Shown here: positions 53,136-62,205 of the stretch, piece after piece | Layout of the letters: each line of letters starts with the position of its first letter | Position numbering within the stretch: the first letter of the stretch is position 1 | Source: Geothrix fuzhouensis | Lineage (GTDB): Bacteria > Acidobacteriota > Holophagae > Holophagales > Holophagaceae | Assembly (NCBI RefSeq): GCF_024609325.1 | Contig: NZ_JANHMQ010000002.1 | Span: 372,001-436,000, forward strand | Reading direction: 5' to 3' | Length of the DNA stretch: 64,000 nucleotides | Notes under the pieces: model-generated | What the model saw: the letters and a program-made list of their open reading frames with translations, nothing else | Databases searched by the model: none | Told to the model about the DNA's origin: nothing | Program-made: the position numbers and the translations under genes

Positions 53136-54587
53136 ATGAACGTAGGTGAGATCACGCGGATAAGAGATCAGTTTCAGGGGGGGCAATGGCCCCATTTCCT
53201 TGAGCGCATTGAAATAGCAGGGCTTCGTGGCTGGCTGGGCCAGATCGTCCAATTTAAATTTCCTGTGGTTGCCATCGTTGGTGAGAACGGTGCTGGGAAA
53301 AGTACAGTCCTGAAGGTTGCTGCTGCTGCATACGAAAAGGTGGCGGAGGGAGGTTATTTCCCGTCTGACTTCTTTCTCGATACTCATTGGGACACTCTCA
53401 AAGATGTCGAACTGGGATATCAGATCAAGATTGGCGATCTCACACCGAGTTTTAAAATTCGTAAGCCTACCAAGCGCTGGAGTTTTCCCGAGAAACGCTA
53501 TAAACGTGGCGTGTTCTGGTTCGACGTTGCTCGAACGCTCCCCCTTGATGCGACGGCTGGATACGCGCGAGTAGCGCGTCTAGCTGCGGGTGAGATTTCA
53601 ACAGAGGCTTTATCCGATGACTTTCGGGATCATCTTTCCTACATCCTTGGCCGACAGTACCAAAATGCCAGATTTGCTGCGCCCGATGTTAATGCGAAGC
53701 GCCCAGTCGGCTTGCTCCAGCGAGAGTTCGGAGAGATATCTCAGTTCCATCAGGGCGCAGGCGAGGATACTTCACTTGACCTGATGCGGGCCTTGCAAGA
53801 GGTCCCCAACAACTCACTCATCATCATCGACGAGGTGGAAGCCTCGCTACACCCCAGAGCTCAGCGCCGACTCATCAATTTCTTGATTAATTTGAGTCGG
53901 CTGCGCCGCATCCAAGTAATTGTTTCCACGCACAGCCCGTATGTGCTCGAAGAGCTGCCACCAGAAGCACGAGTACTACTCCTGCCAACGGCCGATGGTC
54001 CAAATGTTGTTTACGGCGCAAGTCCTGAGTTCGCTCTGACCAAACTTGATGAGATGGTGCACCCCGAGGCGTTCGTCTATGTGGAAGATCGTTCCGCTGA
54101 GGTCTGGGTGCGAGAAATTATTGCGCGCCACCCAGAAGGACAGACGCTCATGTCCCGCATTCGGATCTCACCGGTTGGGCCAGCTAATGTCGTCGCCATG
54201 ATGGGCAAGCTAGCTGCTGCGGGAAAGCTACCTCAGCCCGGCCTGGGCGTACTTGACGGCGATCAAGCTGCCGCGGACGGATGTGCCAGACTGCCTGGAG
54301 AGGATGCACCCGAACGAGTTGTTTTCTTGGAGTTGCGTGATCGCAATTGGGGGAACCTGCACGACCGATTCGGGATCGGTGCCGGTGATCTTCACACGTA
54401 TCTAGAAGATGCGGTCCTTAGCCCCGATTTCCATCGCTGGCCTAGCTTGGTGGGGGATCGCATTCTTAAGAGTGCCACTAGCGTATGGGAAACGATGGCG
54501 ACTGAGTGGTGCCGAGAATGCCTTGCAGATGACGACCGAGATATGGTCGTTGATGCGGTCAAGACCATATTGCCTGCTGGGATCTGA
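53136..54587 (+). CDS. OLD-like ATPase with TOPRIM-like C-terminal domain (possible defence gene)
   Basis: The 483-residue protein has an ABC-type ATPase half with Walker A GENGAGKST (49-57), Walker B LIIIDEVEASLHP and an H-loop VSTHSPYVLEEL, then a TOPRIM-like half with AFVYVEDRSAE (Glu) and LGVLDGDQAA (Asp-x-Asp). The layout is like OLD-family nucleases, many of which act against phages (for example GajA and AriA-type proteins). No helicase or second subunit is next to it, so it would act alone. Base composition is lower in GC than its neighbours, suggesting transfer. The ATG at 53136 follows AGGGGG. Confidence 0.78.
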   Translation: MNVGEITRIRDQFQGGQWPHFLERIEIAGLRGWLGQIVQFKFPVVAIVGENGAGKSTVLKVAAAAYEKVAEGGYFPSDFFLDTHWDTLKDVELGYQIKIGDLTPSFKIRKPTKRWSFPEKRYKRGVFWFDVARTLPLDATAGYARVARLAAGEISTEALSDDFRDHLSYILGRQYQNARFAAPDVNAKRPVGLLQREFGEISQFHQGAGEDTSLDLMRALQEVPNNSLIIIDEVEASLHPRAQRRLINFLINLSRLRRIQVIVSTHSPYVLEELPPEARVLLLPTADGPNVVYGASPEFALTKLDEMVHPEAFVYVEDRSAEVWVREIIARHPEGQTLMSRIRISPVGPANVVAMMGKLAAAGKLPQPGLGVLDGDQAAADGCARLPGEDAPERVVFLELRDRNWGNLHDRFGIGAGDLHTYLEDAVLSPDFHRWPSLVGDRILKSATSVWETMATEWCRECLADDDRDMVVDAVKTILPAGI

Positions 54588-54661
54588 CGAGTGTCATTCG
54601 TGATTTGCTGATATCAAACCGAGCAATGTTACCGATGAGATTCAAAGACAAAGAATATGAG

Positions 54662-54733
54662 CCACCGATGCACACCGATGCACACCGATAAAAGAATTGA
54701 TCTTGATCGGAGTTCATCGGTGTTTATCGGTGG
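54662..54733. repeat. dispersed inverted repeat, CACCGATG-word class
   Basis: CCACCGATGCACACCGATG on the left is matched by CATCGGTGTTTATCGGTGG on the right around an AT-rich loop. It is a different word from the CGCAGAT repeats but of the same build. Decayed words of this class are at about 16960-16980. Confidence 0.8.
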
Positions 54734-54770
54734 TTCAAATGCTTTTCTGATCGAGTGAAACCGCCAGGTT

Positions 54771-56279
54771 TCACTCGTCGTCCCGGCCCCGCTGACTCGG
54801 CGGGATGGCGAACCCATCGGCCTTGTATTCGTTGATTTTGTTCCGCACGGTGCGCAGGGCGATGTCGAGCTTGGCGGCGCAGTGGGTGCGGTTGCCTTTG
54901 AGGGCGCTGAGGGTGGAAAGCAGCCAGAAGCGTTCCAGCTCCGGCAGGCTCAGGCCCAGCGGCAGTACCACGGGGGTGCCCAAGGGCAGGCCGACCAGGG
55001 GTTTGTGGTGATCGGCCGCGACGGCCCCGGCGGCGGGCGCCCCCTCGGACCGGGGGGAGGCCGCGGAAGCGGGAGCGGTCCGGGACGCCGGCGTCCCGGA
55101 TTCAGGCGGATCCCCAGGCAGGCCCGTGAAGGCCGTGGCAGGCAGGAGCCAGTTGAGGTCCTGCTGGGTGAGGCGGTGGGTCTGGCTCACCACCACACAG
55201 CGCTGGATCACGTTCTCCAACTCGCGAAGGTTGCCACGCCAGGGGTGGCGGGCCAGGGCGGCAAAGAAGCTGGGCATCAGCTCGGGCACGGCGCGGTCGT
55301 TTTCCCGGGCGTAGCGCTCGGCGAAGTGCGAGGCCAGCAATTCCAGATCGCCTGGCCGGTCGCGGAGGGGCGGCAGGTTCAGGGGGATCACGTTCAGGCG
55401 GTAGTACAGCTCCTCGAGGAAGCGGCCCGCCTTCACCTCTGCCAGGAGATCGCGACTGGTGAGCGAGATGAGGCGCACGTCCACGGGCCGGTTGGTGCCG
55501 GCACGTTCCACGGTGCGTTCCTGCAGGCTCCGCAGCAACCGGCCCTGCGTGCCCAGAGGTAGCGCGTCCACCGCGTCGAGCACCAGGGTGCCGCCGTCAG
55601 CCTGCTCGAACCCGCCGAGCTTCGTGGGTGCCCCGGGGGAGGCGACCTTCTCCTGGCCGAACAGTTCGGTTTCCAGCTGGTCCTCTGGGAGGGCCGCGCA
55701 GTTGATGGTCACCAGGGGGCCGCTGTGGCGGGGGCTCGAGCCATGGATGAGCCTGGCCAGCAGTTCCTTGCCGGTGCCGCTTTCGCCCTGGATGAGGATG
55801 GTGGCTCGGCTATCCGCGGCGCGGCGGGCTAGGGCCAGGGTCTCGCCCAGGGCCGGGTCCTGCGTGAGGATCAGCGGCGCTTCGGCGGGTTCCTTGGCCA
55901 TGAGGTGCTCCTCGGATTTCAAAGCCTTCTGCAGGGCGGCGGGGAGTTCCTCGGCACTGAAGGGTCTGGAGAGGACATCAAAAGCGCCCAGACGCGCGGC
56001 CTCCCGGGCCGTCTGCTGGTCGCTGGCGACCGTGATGAGCAGGATCGGCAGGGCAGGGTCCACGGCCTTGAGACGGGCCGTGAGCTGCAGGCCATCCATG
56101 CCGGGCATGCGGAAGTCCGCCACCACGGCATCGTAGCCGCCAGGGCGGACCATGCGCAGGGCCTCCTCGCCGTCCCGGGCCTGGTCCACCGACGACCCCG
56201 AGCGTTTCAAGCTCAAGGCCATGCCATCCCGCATGCCAGGATCATCGTCCACCACCAGAATCCGAAGAGGCGTCGCCAT
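54771..56279 (-). CDS. NtrC-like response regulator with degenerate sigma-54 activator domain
   Basis: The 502-residue protein has REC, AAA and Fis-type HTH domains. REC keeps the phospho-acceptor Asp55 (VADFRMPG), but the usual Lys-Pro is Arg105-Pro. In the AAA domain Walker A is intact (GESGTGKE, 165-172), while the sigma-54-contacting GAFTGA loop is replaced by VASPGAP (212-218) and the Walker B Glu is Ala236 (TLVLDAV). The HTH (NRTHCAAKLDIALRTVRNKI) looks functional. It may therefore bind DNA without activating sigma-54. It lies 41 bp downstream of another degenerate activator in the same direction. Confidence 0.88.
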   Translation of the reverse strand: MATPLRILVVDDDPGMRDGMALSLKRSGSSVDQARDGEEALRMVRPGGYDAVVADFRMPGMDGLQLTARLKAVDPALPILLITVASDQQTAREAARLGAFDVLSRPFSAEELPAALQKALKSEEHLMAKEPAEAPLILTQDPALGETLALARRAADSRATILIQGESGTGKELLARLIHGSSPRHSGPLVTINCAALPEDQLETELFGQEKVASPGAPTKLGGFEQADGGTLVLDAVDALPLGTQGRLLRSLQERTVERAGTNRPVDVRLISLTSRDLLAEVKAGRFLEELYYRLNVIPLNLPPLRDRPGDLELLASHFAERYARENDRAVPELMPSFFAALARHPWRGNLRELENVIQRCVVVSQTHRLTQQDLNWLLPATAFTGLPGDPPESGTPASRTAPASAASPRSEGAPAAGAVAADHHKPLVGLPLGTPVVLPLGLSLPELERFWLLSTLSALKGNRTHCAAKLDIALRTVRNKINEYKADGFAIPPSQRGRDDE

Positions 56280-56320
56280 GGTTCAACATCCGTACGGCGG
56301 CCATCTGACCGCACCCCCCG

Positions 56321-57040
56321 TTATCGGGTGCCAGGCGCCGGACTGGAGTTTTGTGCCGATCTTCGCTTTTTCAATCGCTGGGGGAGGTCGCCAGAGGCAG
56401 ATTCGCCCCGGACGGGATCGCCATGGCGGCGAATCAGCAGGTAGAGCTGGCGGCGGCTCACGCCCAGCCGGGCCGAGGCTTCCACCCGGTTGCCGTAGGC
56501 CCGGCGCAGGGCCCGGTGGAGGAGAAAGCGTTCCAGGTCATGCAGGTTGGTGGCCAGATCCTCGGCCTCGAAGCGGGGCGGGCCCGCGGGTTCTGGCCCG
56601 GGCAGCTGGCCCAGCAGCTTCCAACGCAGCAGGCGGTTGCGCAGCTCCCGCAGGTTGCCGGGGCAGGGCAGCGCCCCCAGCGCCGGGGGCCAGGGAGCCG
56701 GCACACCCTCTTCTTCCGCCAGCGCCGCCAGAACCCTGGGCATGCAGGCGGGGTCCTCCTCCAGGGACGGCAGGCGCAGTTCCAGGCAGGCCAGGGAGGT
56801 GGGCATGGGAGTCCGGGCAGCCACCACCCCCCCGGGGTGGCTGTCCAGCCAGGCAGCGCTTTCCTCCACAGAACCGGCCTCGGTCCAGTTACCTCCTCGG
56901 AGATGGGCAAATTTAGCCGCTAACGTCGAAACACCCGAGCCTGCCGGGCCGTGAATCCACAGCCCCTCGGGACGGGCCAGCAGGGCCTCCAGGTGGGCGC
57001 CCCATCGGTCAAAGCCGGGCAGGAGGGGAAGGGGGATCAC
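56321..57040 (-). CDS. degenerate sigma-54 activator-like protein with Fis-type HTH
   Basis: The 239-residue protein looks like a shortened AAA activator: a P-loop-like GPAGSGVST (31-39) in which the essential Lys is Val37, a segment PCPGNLRELRNRLLRW like the conserved PGNVREL helix of activators, and a Fis-type HTH (NRVEASARLGVSRRQLYLLI). The GAFTGA loop and most of the core AAA fold are missing. ATP hydrolysis is unlikely. It begins 28 bp after dnaE and precedes the degenerate NtrC-like gene, so the three may form one transcript. Confidence 0.75.
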   Translation of the reverse strand: MIPLPLLPGFDRWGAHLEALLARPEGLWIHGPAGSGVSTLAAKFAHLRGGNWTEAGSVEESAAWLDSHPGGVVAARTPMPTSLACLELRLPSLEEDPACMPRVLAALAEEEGVPAPWPPALGALPCPGNLRELRNRLLRWKLLGQLPGPEPAGPPRFEAEDLATNLHDLERFLLHRALRRAYGNRVEASARLGVSRRQLYLLIRRHGDPVRGESASGDLPQRLKKRRSAQNSSPAPGTR

Positions 57041-57068
57041 AACGGCTCCGCGTCCGGATTGCCGGGCA

Positions 57069-60000
57069 TCAATAGGTCCAGGTCAGGGTGCATCCAGCTT
57101 CCTTGGCCAGCTTTTCGGCCAGGTCGGGGTCGTGCTTCAGGCGCACGTCGCGGCCCGCCTTCACGCGAGCCAGTAGCCCCTCTTTTGAACGGTACTCGAA
57201 AGTCACGGGCAGGTCGCCGTGGTGGTCCCTGAGGATGCCTTCCAGCCGGGGCGGGCATTCGCCCACGGGCAGGCGCACGAGGGCCCCGGTGAAACCCTGG
57301 CCCTGGAAGGATTCCAGGGGTTCCAGCAGGGTGGCGAAGACCTTCACCACAGTCTGCTCTTCTTCTTCCTCGGCCTCGCTGTTGCCGTTGCCATTGCCCT
57401 GAAGGGTCTCCACCCGCAGCTCGCCAGTGATGCGCAGCATGGCCTCGGGCACGGCCAGGTGCCGGTAGCGGTCGAAGGGACGCAGGGCATCCTTCCGCTT
57501 GGTCACAGGATCCCACTTGCTGGCCATGAGCAGGACTTCCATCTTCCCGGCCAAGTCCTCCACCTGGAGGATGGCCCAGGGTTCGCCCTTCTGGTTGGTC
57601 TTGAAGGCCACGCTCGTCACCATGCCCCCGAGGGTGACCTCGTGGCGGTCCCGCAGGCGGCCGGCGCTCACTTCCTCCAGAATCTTGGCCAGGGTGCCGT
57701 GGGTGTGCACCTGGATGGCATCTGCGAACTCCTCCAGAGGATGCCCACTGACGAAGAGGCCCAGCACCTCGCGCTCGGCGGCGAGGCGGACCCGGCGATC
57801 CCAGGGCTCGATGCCTTCGGGCACGCGCCAGTCCTGACTGAGGCTGGCCAGTTCCGCATCGTCGAAGAGGCTGGTCATGCCCGTGTCGCCCCCCCCGCGG
57901 GAAGCTGCGGACACCGCGTCCGGCAGGCCCTGGAGCAGCGCGGCCCGGTTGGGTTCCAAGCTGTCGAAGGCGCCCGCCTTGATGAGTGATTCCCACACCT
58001 TGCGGTTGGCCTTCTGGAGATCCGTGCTCTTCAGCGCGTGGAACAGATCCTTGAAGCCGCCCTCGGCCTCCCGGGCCTCGAGAATGGCCTGCAGCGCGGC
58101 TTCGCCCAGCCCTTTGACCGCGGCGAAGCCGAACCGGATCTGCCGATCCGACGTCGCGGTGAAATCGAGCGCCGATTCGTTGATATCCGGCCCCAGCACC
58201 TCGATGCCCCGCTCGCGGCAGTTCTGCACGTACTTGGCCACATCATCCGTGCGGCCGGACTTGGTGGACAGCAGACCGGCCATGAATTCCACCGGGTAGT
58301 TCGCCTTCAGGTAGGCGGTCTCGTAGGCCACCATGGCGTAGGCGGCGCTGTGGCTCTTGTTGAAGCCGTAGCCGGCGAAGTACTCGATGAGGTCGAACAT
58401 CTCCGCGACCTTGGCTTTGTCGTAGCCGCGGGAGGCACCCTGTTCGATGAACTTGGTTTTCTCCTTCGCCATCTTCTCCTTGTCCTTCTTGCCCATGGCC
58501 CGGCGCAGCATATCCGCCTCGCCCAGGGAATACCCGGCGACGAGGCTGGCGATCTGCATGACCTGTTCCTGGTAGAGGATCACACCGTAGGTGGGCGCCA
58601 GGATGGGTTCCAGGTCCGGGAACATGTAGGTCACGGGCTCGCGACCGTGGCGCCTTTCGACATAGGTCGTGCCCATGCCCGCGCCCAGCGGGCCCGGCCG
58701 GAAGAGAGCGTTCAGGGCGATGAGGTCGTCGAAGCGGTCTGGCCCCAGCTGGCGCAGCAGCTGCTTCATGCCGCCGGACTCGAACTGGAAGACGCCGTCC
58801 GTGTCGCCCGCCGCGAAGAGTTCGAAGGTCTTCTTGTCGTCGAAGGTGCGGATGGTGGTCATGTCCTTGGGCGCCCCATGGCGCCGGGCGATGACCTCCT
58901 GCGTCTTGGCGATCTGGGTAAGCGTCTCCAGGCCCAGGAAGTCCATCTTCAGGAGGCCCGCCCGCTCGGCCTCGACCATGGTGTACTGCACCATCACCTT
59001 CTTGTCCTTGTCCATCGACAGCGGCGCGAACTGCGTCAGCTCGTCCGGGGCGATGATGACGCCCGCGGCGTGGACGCCGGTGTTGCGGGAGAGGCCCTCC
59101 AGCCGCGCGGAGATGTCGAGGATGTTCTTCACCTCGGGATCTGTCTCATACAACTCCCGCAGCTTGTCGCTCTTCTCCAGCGCTTCGCCCACGGTGATGG
59201 GCTTGCCGGGTTCCTGGGGCACCAGCTTGGTGAGGTTGTTGGCGAAGGCGAAGTCCTTCTCGAAGACCCGCGCCACGTCCTTGATGACAGCCTTGGTCTT
59301 GAGCTGGTTGATGGTGACGATGCTGCTGACCTTGTCCTGGCCGTACTTCTCGGTGACATAGTCGATGACCTTCTGGCGGCCATCCCGGCAGAAGTCGATG
59401 TCCACGTCGGGCATGGACACGCGCTCGGGATTCAGGAAGCGCTCGAACAGCAGGTCGTACTGCATGGGATCGATGTCCGTGATCTTCATGGACCAGGCGA
59501 CGATGCTGCCCGCCGCGGAACCGCGGCCTGGACCCACCGGCACGCCCATCTCCCGGGCCTTGCGGATGAAGTCCCAGACCAGCAGGAAGTAGCCGGGGAA
59601 CCCCATCTTGAGGATCATGTCCAGCTCGAAGGCCAGGCGCTCTCGGTACTTGCTCTCCGCATGCTTCAGCGTCCCCGCCTGCCAGAGGGGCCGGCATTCC
59701 ACGATGCGCTGCTCGAAGGCCTCCTTCGCCACATGCAGGAAGTACGATTCCAGGTCGTAGCCCTCGGGTACGGGAAACCGGGGTGTGACGGGCTTTCGCG
59801 TGATGGGGAACAGGTCCACCTTGGCGGCGATCTCCAGGGTGCGCTCCAGGTATTCCGGATGATCGGGGAAGACCGATCGCATCTCCTCGGGCGTCTTCAC
59901 GTAGAACTGGTCCGTGGAGAAGCGCATCCGCTTCTCTTTCGCCTTGGTCGTCTTGGTGCCGATGCACAGCAACGTATCGTGCAGGTCGGCGTCCTCGTGG

Positions 60001-60701
60001 TTGAGGTAGTGGGCGTCGTTGGTGGCCACCAGGGGGATGCGCAGCTTCGCGGCCAGGTCCATCTGGGAAGGGATGATCTCCTTCTCCTTGTCGAACCCCT
60101 GATCCTGGATCTCCAGGTAGAAGTCCTCGCCGAAGATGTCGCGGAAATCGCGGGCCACGCGCTCGGCCTGGTCCAGGCGGTTCTGGAGGATGCGGGCCTG
60201 CACCTCGCCGCCCAGGCAGGCCGACAGCCCGATGAGCCCCTCGCTGTGCTGGCGGAGCAGATCCTTGTCGATGCGGGGCTTGTAGTAGAAGCCTTCCGTG
60301 AAGCCCGCAGATACGAGCTTCGATAGGTTGGCGAAACCTACGGGGTTCTTGGCCAGCAGCACCAGGTGGTAGCCAGCATCCCGGGAGCCGCTGGGGTCCA
60401 CGCAGTCCTCCAGGCCCTCCTCGCCCGTGGTGTTCTTCGCCTCGAGCTTGCGGTCGAAGCGGGTCTTCGGGGCCACGTAGACCTCGCAGCCCAGGATGGG
60501 CTTCACGGCCCAGTTGCCTTCGGCGTCCTTCGTTTTCTCGCAGGCGTCGAAGAGCTTCATCATCCCGAACATGTTTCCGTGATCCGTGACGGCCACGGCG
60601 GGCATCCCCGAGGCCCGGCACTTCTTCACGAGATCAGGAATGCGTGTGAGGCCGTCAAGCAGCGAATGCTCGGTGTGCAGGTGAAGATGGGCGAAGCTCA
60701 T
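57069..60701 (-). CDS. dnaE: DNA polymerase III alpha subunit
   Basis: The 1,210-residue replicative polymerase has the N-terminal PHP domain (HLHLHTEHSLLDG, TDHGNMFG), the catalytic palm with the Asp pair in PDVDIDF, HAAGVII in the fingers region and a helix-hairpin-helix plus OB domain at the C-terminus. Length is in the normal DnaE1 range, and the Glu/Asp-rich insert near residue 1110 (SEAEEEEEQ) is a local feature. The ATG at 60701 gives the standard start MSFAHLHLH. First gene of a leftward cluster. Confidence 0.98.
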   Translation of the reverse strand: MSFAHLHLHTEHSLLDGLTRIPDLVKKCRASGMPAVAVTDHGNMFGMMKLFDACEKTKDAEGNWAVKPILGCEVYVAPKTRFDRKLEAKNTTGEEGLEDCVDPSGSRDAGYHLVLLAKNPVGFANLSKLVSAGFTEGFYYKPRIDKDLLRQHSEGLIGLSACLGGEVQARILQNRLDQAERVARDFRDIFGEDFYLEIQDQGFDKEKEIIPSQMDLAAKLRIPLVATNDAHYLNHEDADLHDTLLCIGTKTTKAKEKRMRFSTDQFYVKTPEEMRSVFPDHPEYLERTLEIAAKVDLFPITRKPVTPRFPVPEGYDLESYFLHVAKEAFEQRIVECRPLWQAGTLKHAESKYRERLAFELDMILKMGFPGYFLLVWDFIRKAREMGVPVGPGRGSAAGSIVAWSMKITDIDPMQYDLLFERFLNPERVSMPDVDIDFCRDGRQKVIDYVTEKYGQDKVSSIVTINQLKTKAVIKDVARVFEKDFAFANNLTKLVPQEPGKPITVGEALEKSDKLRELYETDPEVKNILDISARLEGLSRNTGVHAAGVIIAPDELTQFAPLSMDKDKKVMVQYTMVEAERAGLLKMDFLGLETLTQIAKTQEVIARRHGAPKDMTTIRTFDDKKTFELFAAGDTDGVFQFESGGMKQLLRQLGPDRFDDLIALNALFRPGPLGAGMGTTYVERRHGREPVTYMFPDLEPILAPTYGVILYQEQVMQIASLVAGYSLGEADMLRRAMGKKDKEKMAKEKTKFIEQGASRGYDKAKVAEMFDLIEYFAGYGFNKSHSAAYAMVAYETAYLKANYPVEFMAGLLSTKSGRTDDVAKYVQNCRERGIEVLGPDINESALDFTATSDRQIRFGFAAVKGLGEAALQAILEAREAEGGFKDLFHALKSTDLQKANRKVWESLIKAGAFDSLEPNRAALLQGLPDAVSAASRGGGDTGMTSLFDDAELASLSQDWRVPEGIEPWDRRVRLAAEREVLGLFVSGHPLEEFADAIQVHTHGTLAKILEEVSAGRLRDRHEVTLGGMVTSVAFKTNQKGEPWAILQVEDLAGKMEVLLMASKWDPVTKRKDALRPFDRYRHLAVPEAMLRITGELRVETLQGNGNGNSEAEEEEEQTVVKVFATLLEPLESFQGQGFTGALVRLPVGECPPRLEGILRDHHGDLPVTFEYRSKEGLLARVKAGRDVRLKHDPDLAEKLAKEAGCTLTWTY

Positions 60702-60774
60702 GACGCCATTCTCCGATGGATCCTGCGATCCGGGGCAAGTGCCCAGGACTCAATACCCGGCCTCCCTGCGGATA

Positions 60775-61989
60775 TCAGTGCCGGGAGAGCAGGTCCCGGA
60801 GCAGGGCCCTAAGGCTGGTGGCGTCCAGATCCAGGTCCAGGCGGGCATGGGGCCCGGCCGTGGCCGGGCCGCCCAATTGGACCCACCGGGGCCTGCGGCG
60901 CAGCAGGTCGTCCTCCCGCCAGACGGCCAGGATGCTGGGCTCCCGGGCCCAGATCAGCACGCTGGGGTAGGGGCCCTCCCGGGGCGGGACCGTGCCCCAC
61001 AGGTGCACATCCGCCCCCCAGCTGCGCAGCCACGCCTGGATCCGGGCGCTGGCGACGGGGTCGTCCATGCCCAGGGCCACGGTCCACCCGGCCAGGAAAC
61101 CCCGGGCGCCGGGCTGGGTGTCCTCCTCCCGCTCGTACCAGCCCAGGCGCTCGTGATGATGCAGCAGGCGGGTCCGCAGGCGGTAGGAGCCGCCATCCAG
61201 GGCCACCAGGGGCGCCTCAGGAGATTCGCGCACGCGGTTGGCCCAGCCGCTGCCGAAGAGCCCTTCCATCAACGCCGAAGGCCGATCCGTGCGGAAGGCA
61301 TTACCCGGCACGAGGCTGCGCCAGACCTCCACCTCGGTCTCGGCCCGGTGGATGCGGGATTCCATGGTTCGGACCACGAGCCACTGCCAGGATGTGCCGA
61401 TGGCCATGGCCAGGATCACGAGGCTGAAGCCGGAGAGGCGGATCTTGATCCCGAAGAGGCTCTGGGCGACGATCTCCACCACCACGGGAATGGTGAGGCC
61501 GAGGAAGCCGAGGAAGAGGCGGCGGCCCATGGGGTCGCCGTCCTGACGGGCCCGCAAGGACCAGTGGATGATGAAGCCACAGCCCACGAGGTAGGTGAGG
61601 TTGGAGACGTGATGGAGCCAGAGCTCCGCCAGGCTCGGGTGCGGCAGGAGGAGGTTGCGGATGTAGTTGGGAATCATGCCCAGGGCGATCCACCCGGGAA
61701 AGCGCCGGGGGATGTGCTTGGGGAAGAGCTCGGTGAGGGCGGTGCAGAGGGCGATGAACCCGAAGGCCACCAGCAGGCTCTGGGCCCGGTCCACCAGGTC
61801 AGGATTCCAGGTGGGCAGGGTGCCGACGGCCAGTACGCCGTGCCGCAGGCCCACCAGCAGGCAGGTGATGGCCATCCAGCCCATCATCCGATCCCGCCGG
61901 GACAGGGCGTCCGTACCGAAGCTGACGAACAGGGCCGCCAGGGCTCCGGTTTGGAGTGCGTCGAGGAAGGGCCAGTCCAGGAGTTGCAT
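60775..61989 (-). CDS. multi-pass membrane protein with soluble C-terminal domain, unknown
   Basis: The 404-residue protein has about seven helices in residues 10-215 and then a soluble domain of about 190 residues that is Trp/Arg-rich (EVEVWRSLVPGN, LRTRLLHHHERLGWYE). The layout resembles seven-helix sensor proteins whose output domain has diverged beyond recognition, but no signalling motif is visible. The ATG at 61989 precedes the first helix. It is separate from dnaE (73 bp upstream of it, same direction) and divergent from the ABC operon. Confidence 0.65.
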   Translation of the reverse strand: MQLLDWPFLDALQTGALAALFVSFGTDALSRRDRMMGWMAITCLLVGLRHGVLAVGTLPTWNPDLVDRAQSLLVAFGFIALCTALTELFPKHIPRRFPGWIALGMIPNYIRNLLLPHPSLAELWLHHVSNLTYLVGCGFIIHWSLRARQDGDPMGRRLFLGFLGLTIPVVVEIVAQSLFGIKIRLSGFSLVILAMAIGTSWQWLVVRTMESRIHRAETEVEVWRSLVPGNAFRTDRPSALMEGLFGSGWANRVRESPEAPLVALDGGSYRLRTRLLHHHERLGWYEREEDTQPGARGFLAGWTVALGMDDPVASARIQAWLRSWGADVHLWGTVPPREGPYPSVLIWAREPSILAVWREDDLLRRRPRWVQLGGPATAGPHARLDLDLDATSLRALLRDLLSRH

Positions 61990-62092
61990 GCGGAAGTCCC
62001 CGGGGGATGGGAGGATGGTTCCGTCCAGCCTAAGTCGCTTTCAATGAACAATCCATTCCGCAGCATTCCTGGGCGATCCAAGGAGCCGTAAC

Positions 62093-62122
62093 GGGATAAC
62101 CAGGAAATACGCTGGTCATCCC
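62093..62122. other. hairpin in the divergent intergenic region
   Basis: GGGATaACCAG and CTGGTcATCCC form ten base pairs with one A-C mismatch around an eight-base loop. It lies between the membrane protein gene and the ABC operon; it could be an operator or a repeat remnant. Confidence 0.4.
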
Positions 62123-62205
62123 GAAACACCCCCTAATCCATTCCCCGCAACGCTCGTAACAATCAACATCCTGGAGAATGCCGTGACCGTCATCTGGAGG
62201 CTCTG

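Noticed and set aside
55620-55700. Loss of GAFTGA in the NtrC-like gene as a frameshift artefact
   Set aside because: The frame is continuous and the flanking motifs (ELFGQEK and GGFEQADGGT) are in register, so the change is a substitution, not a local frameshift.
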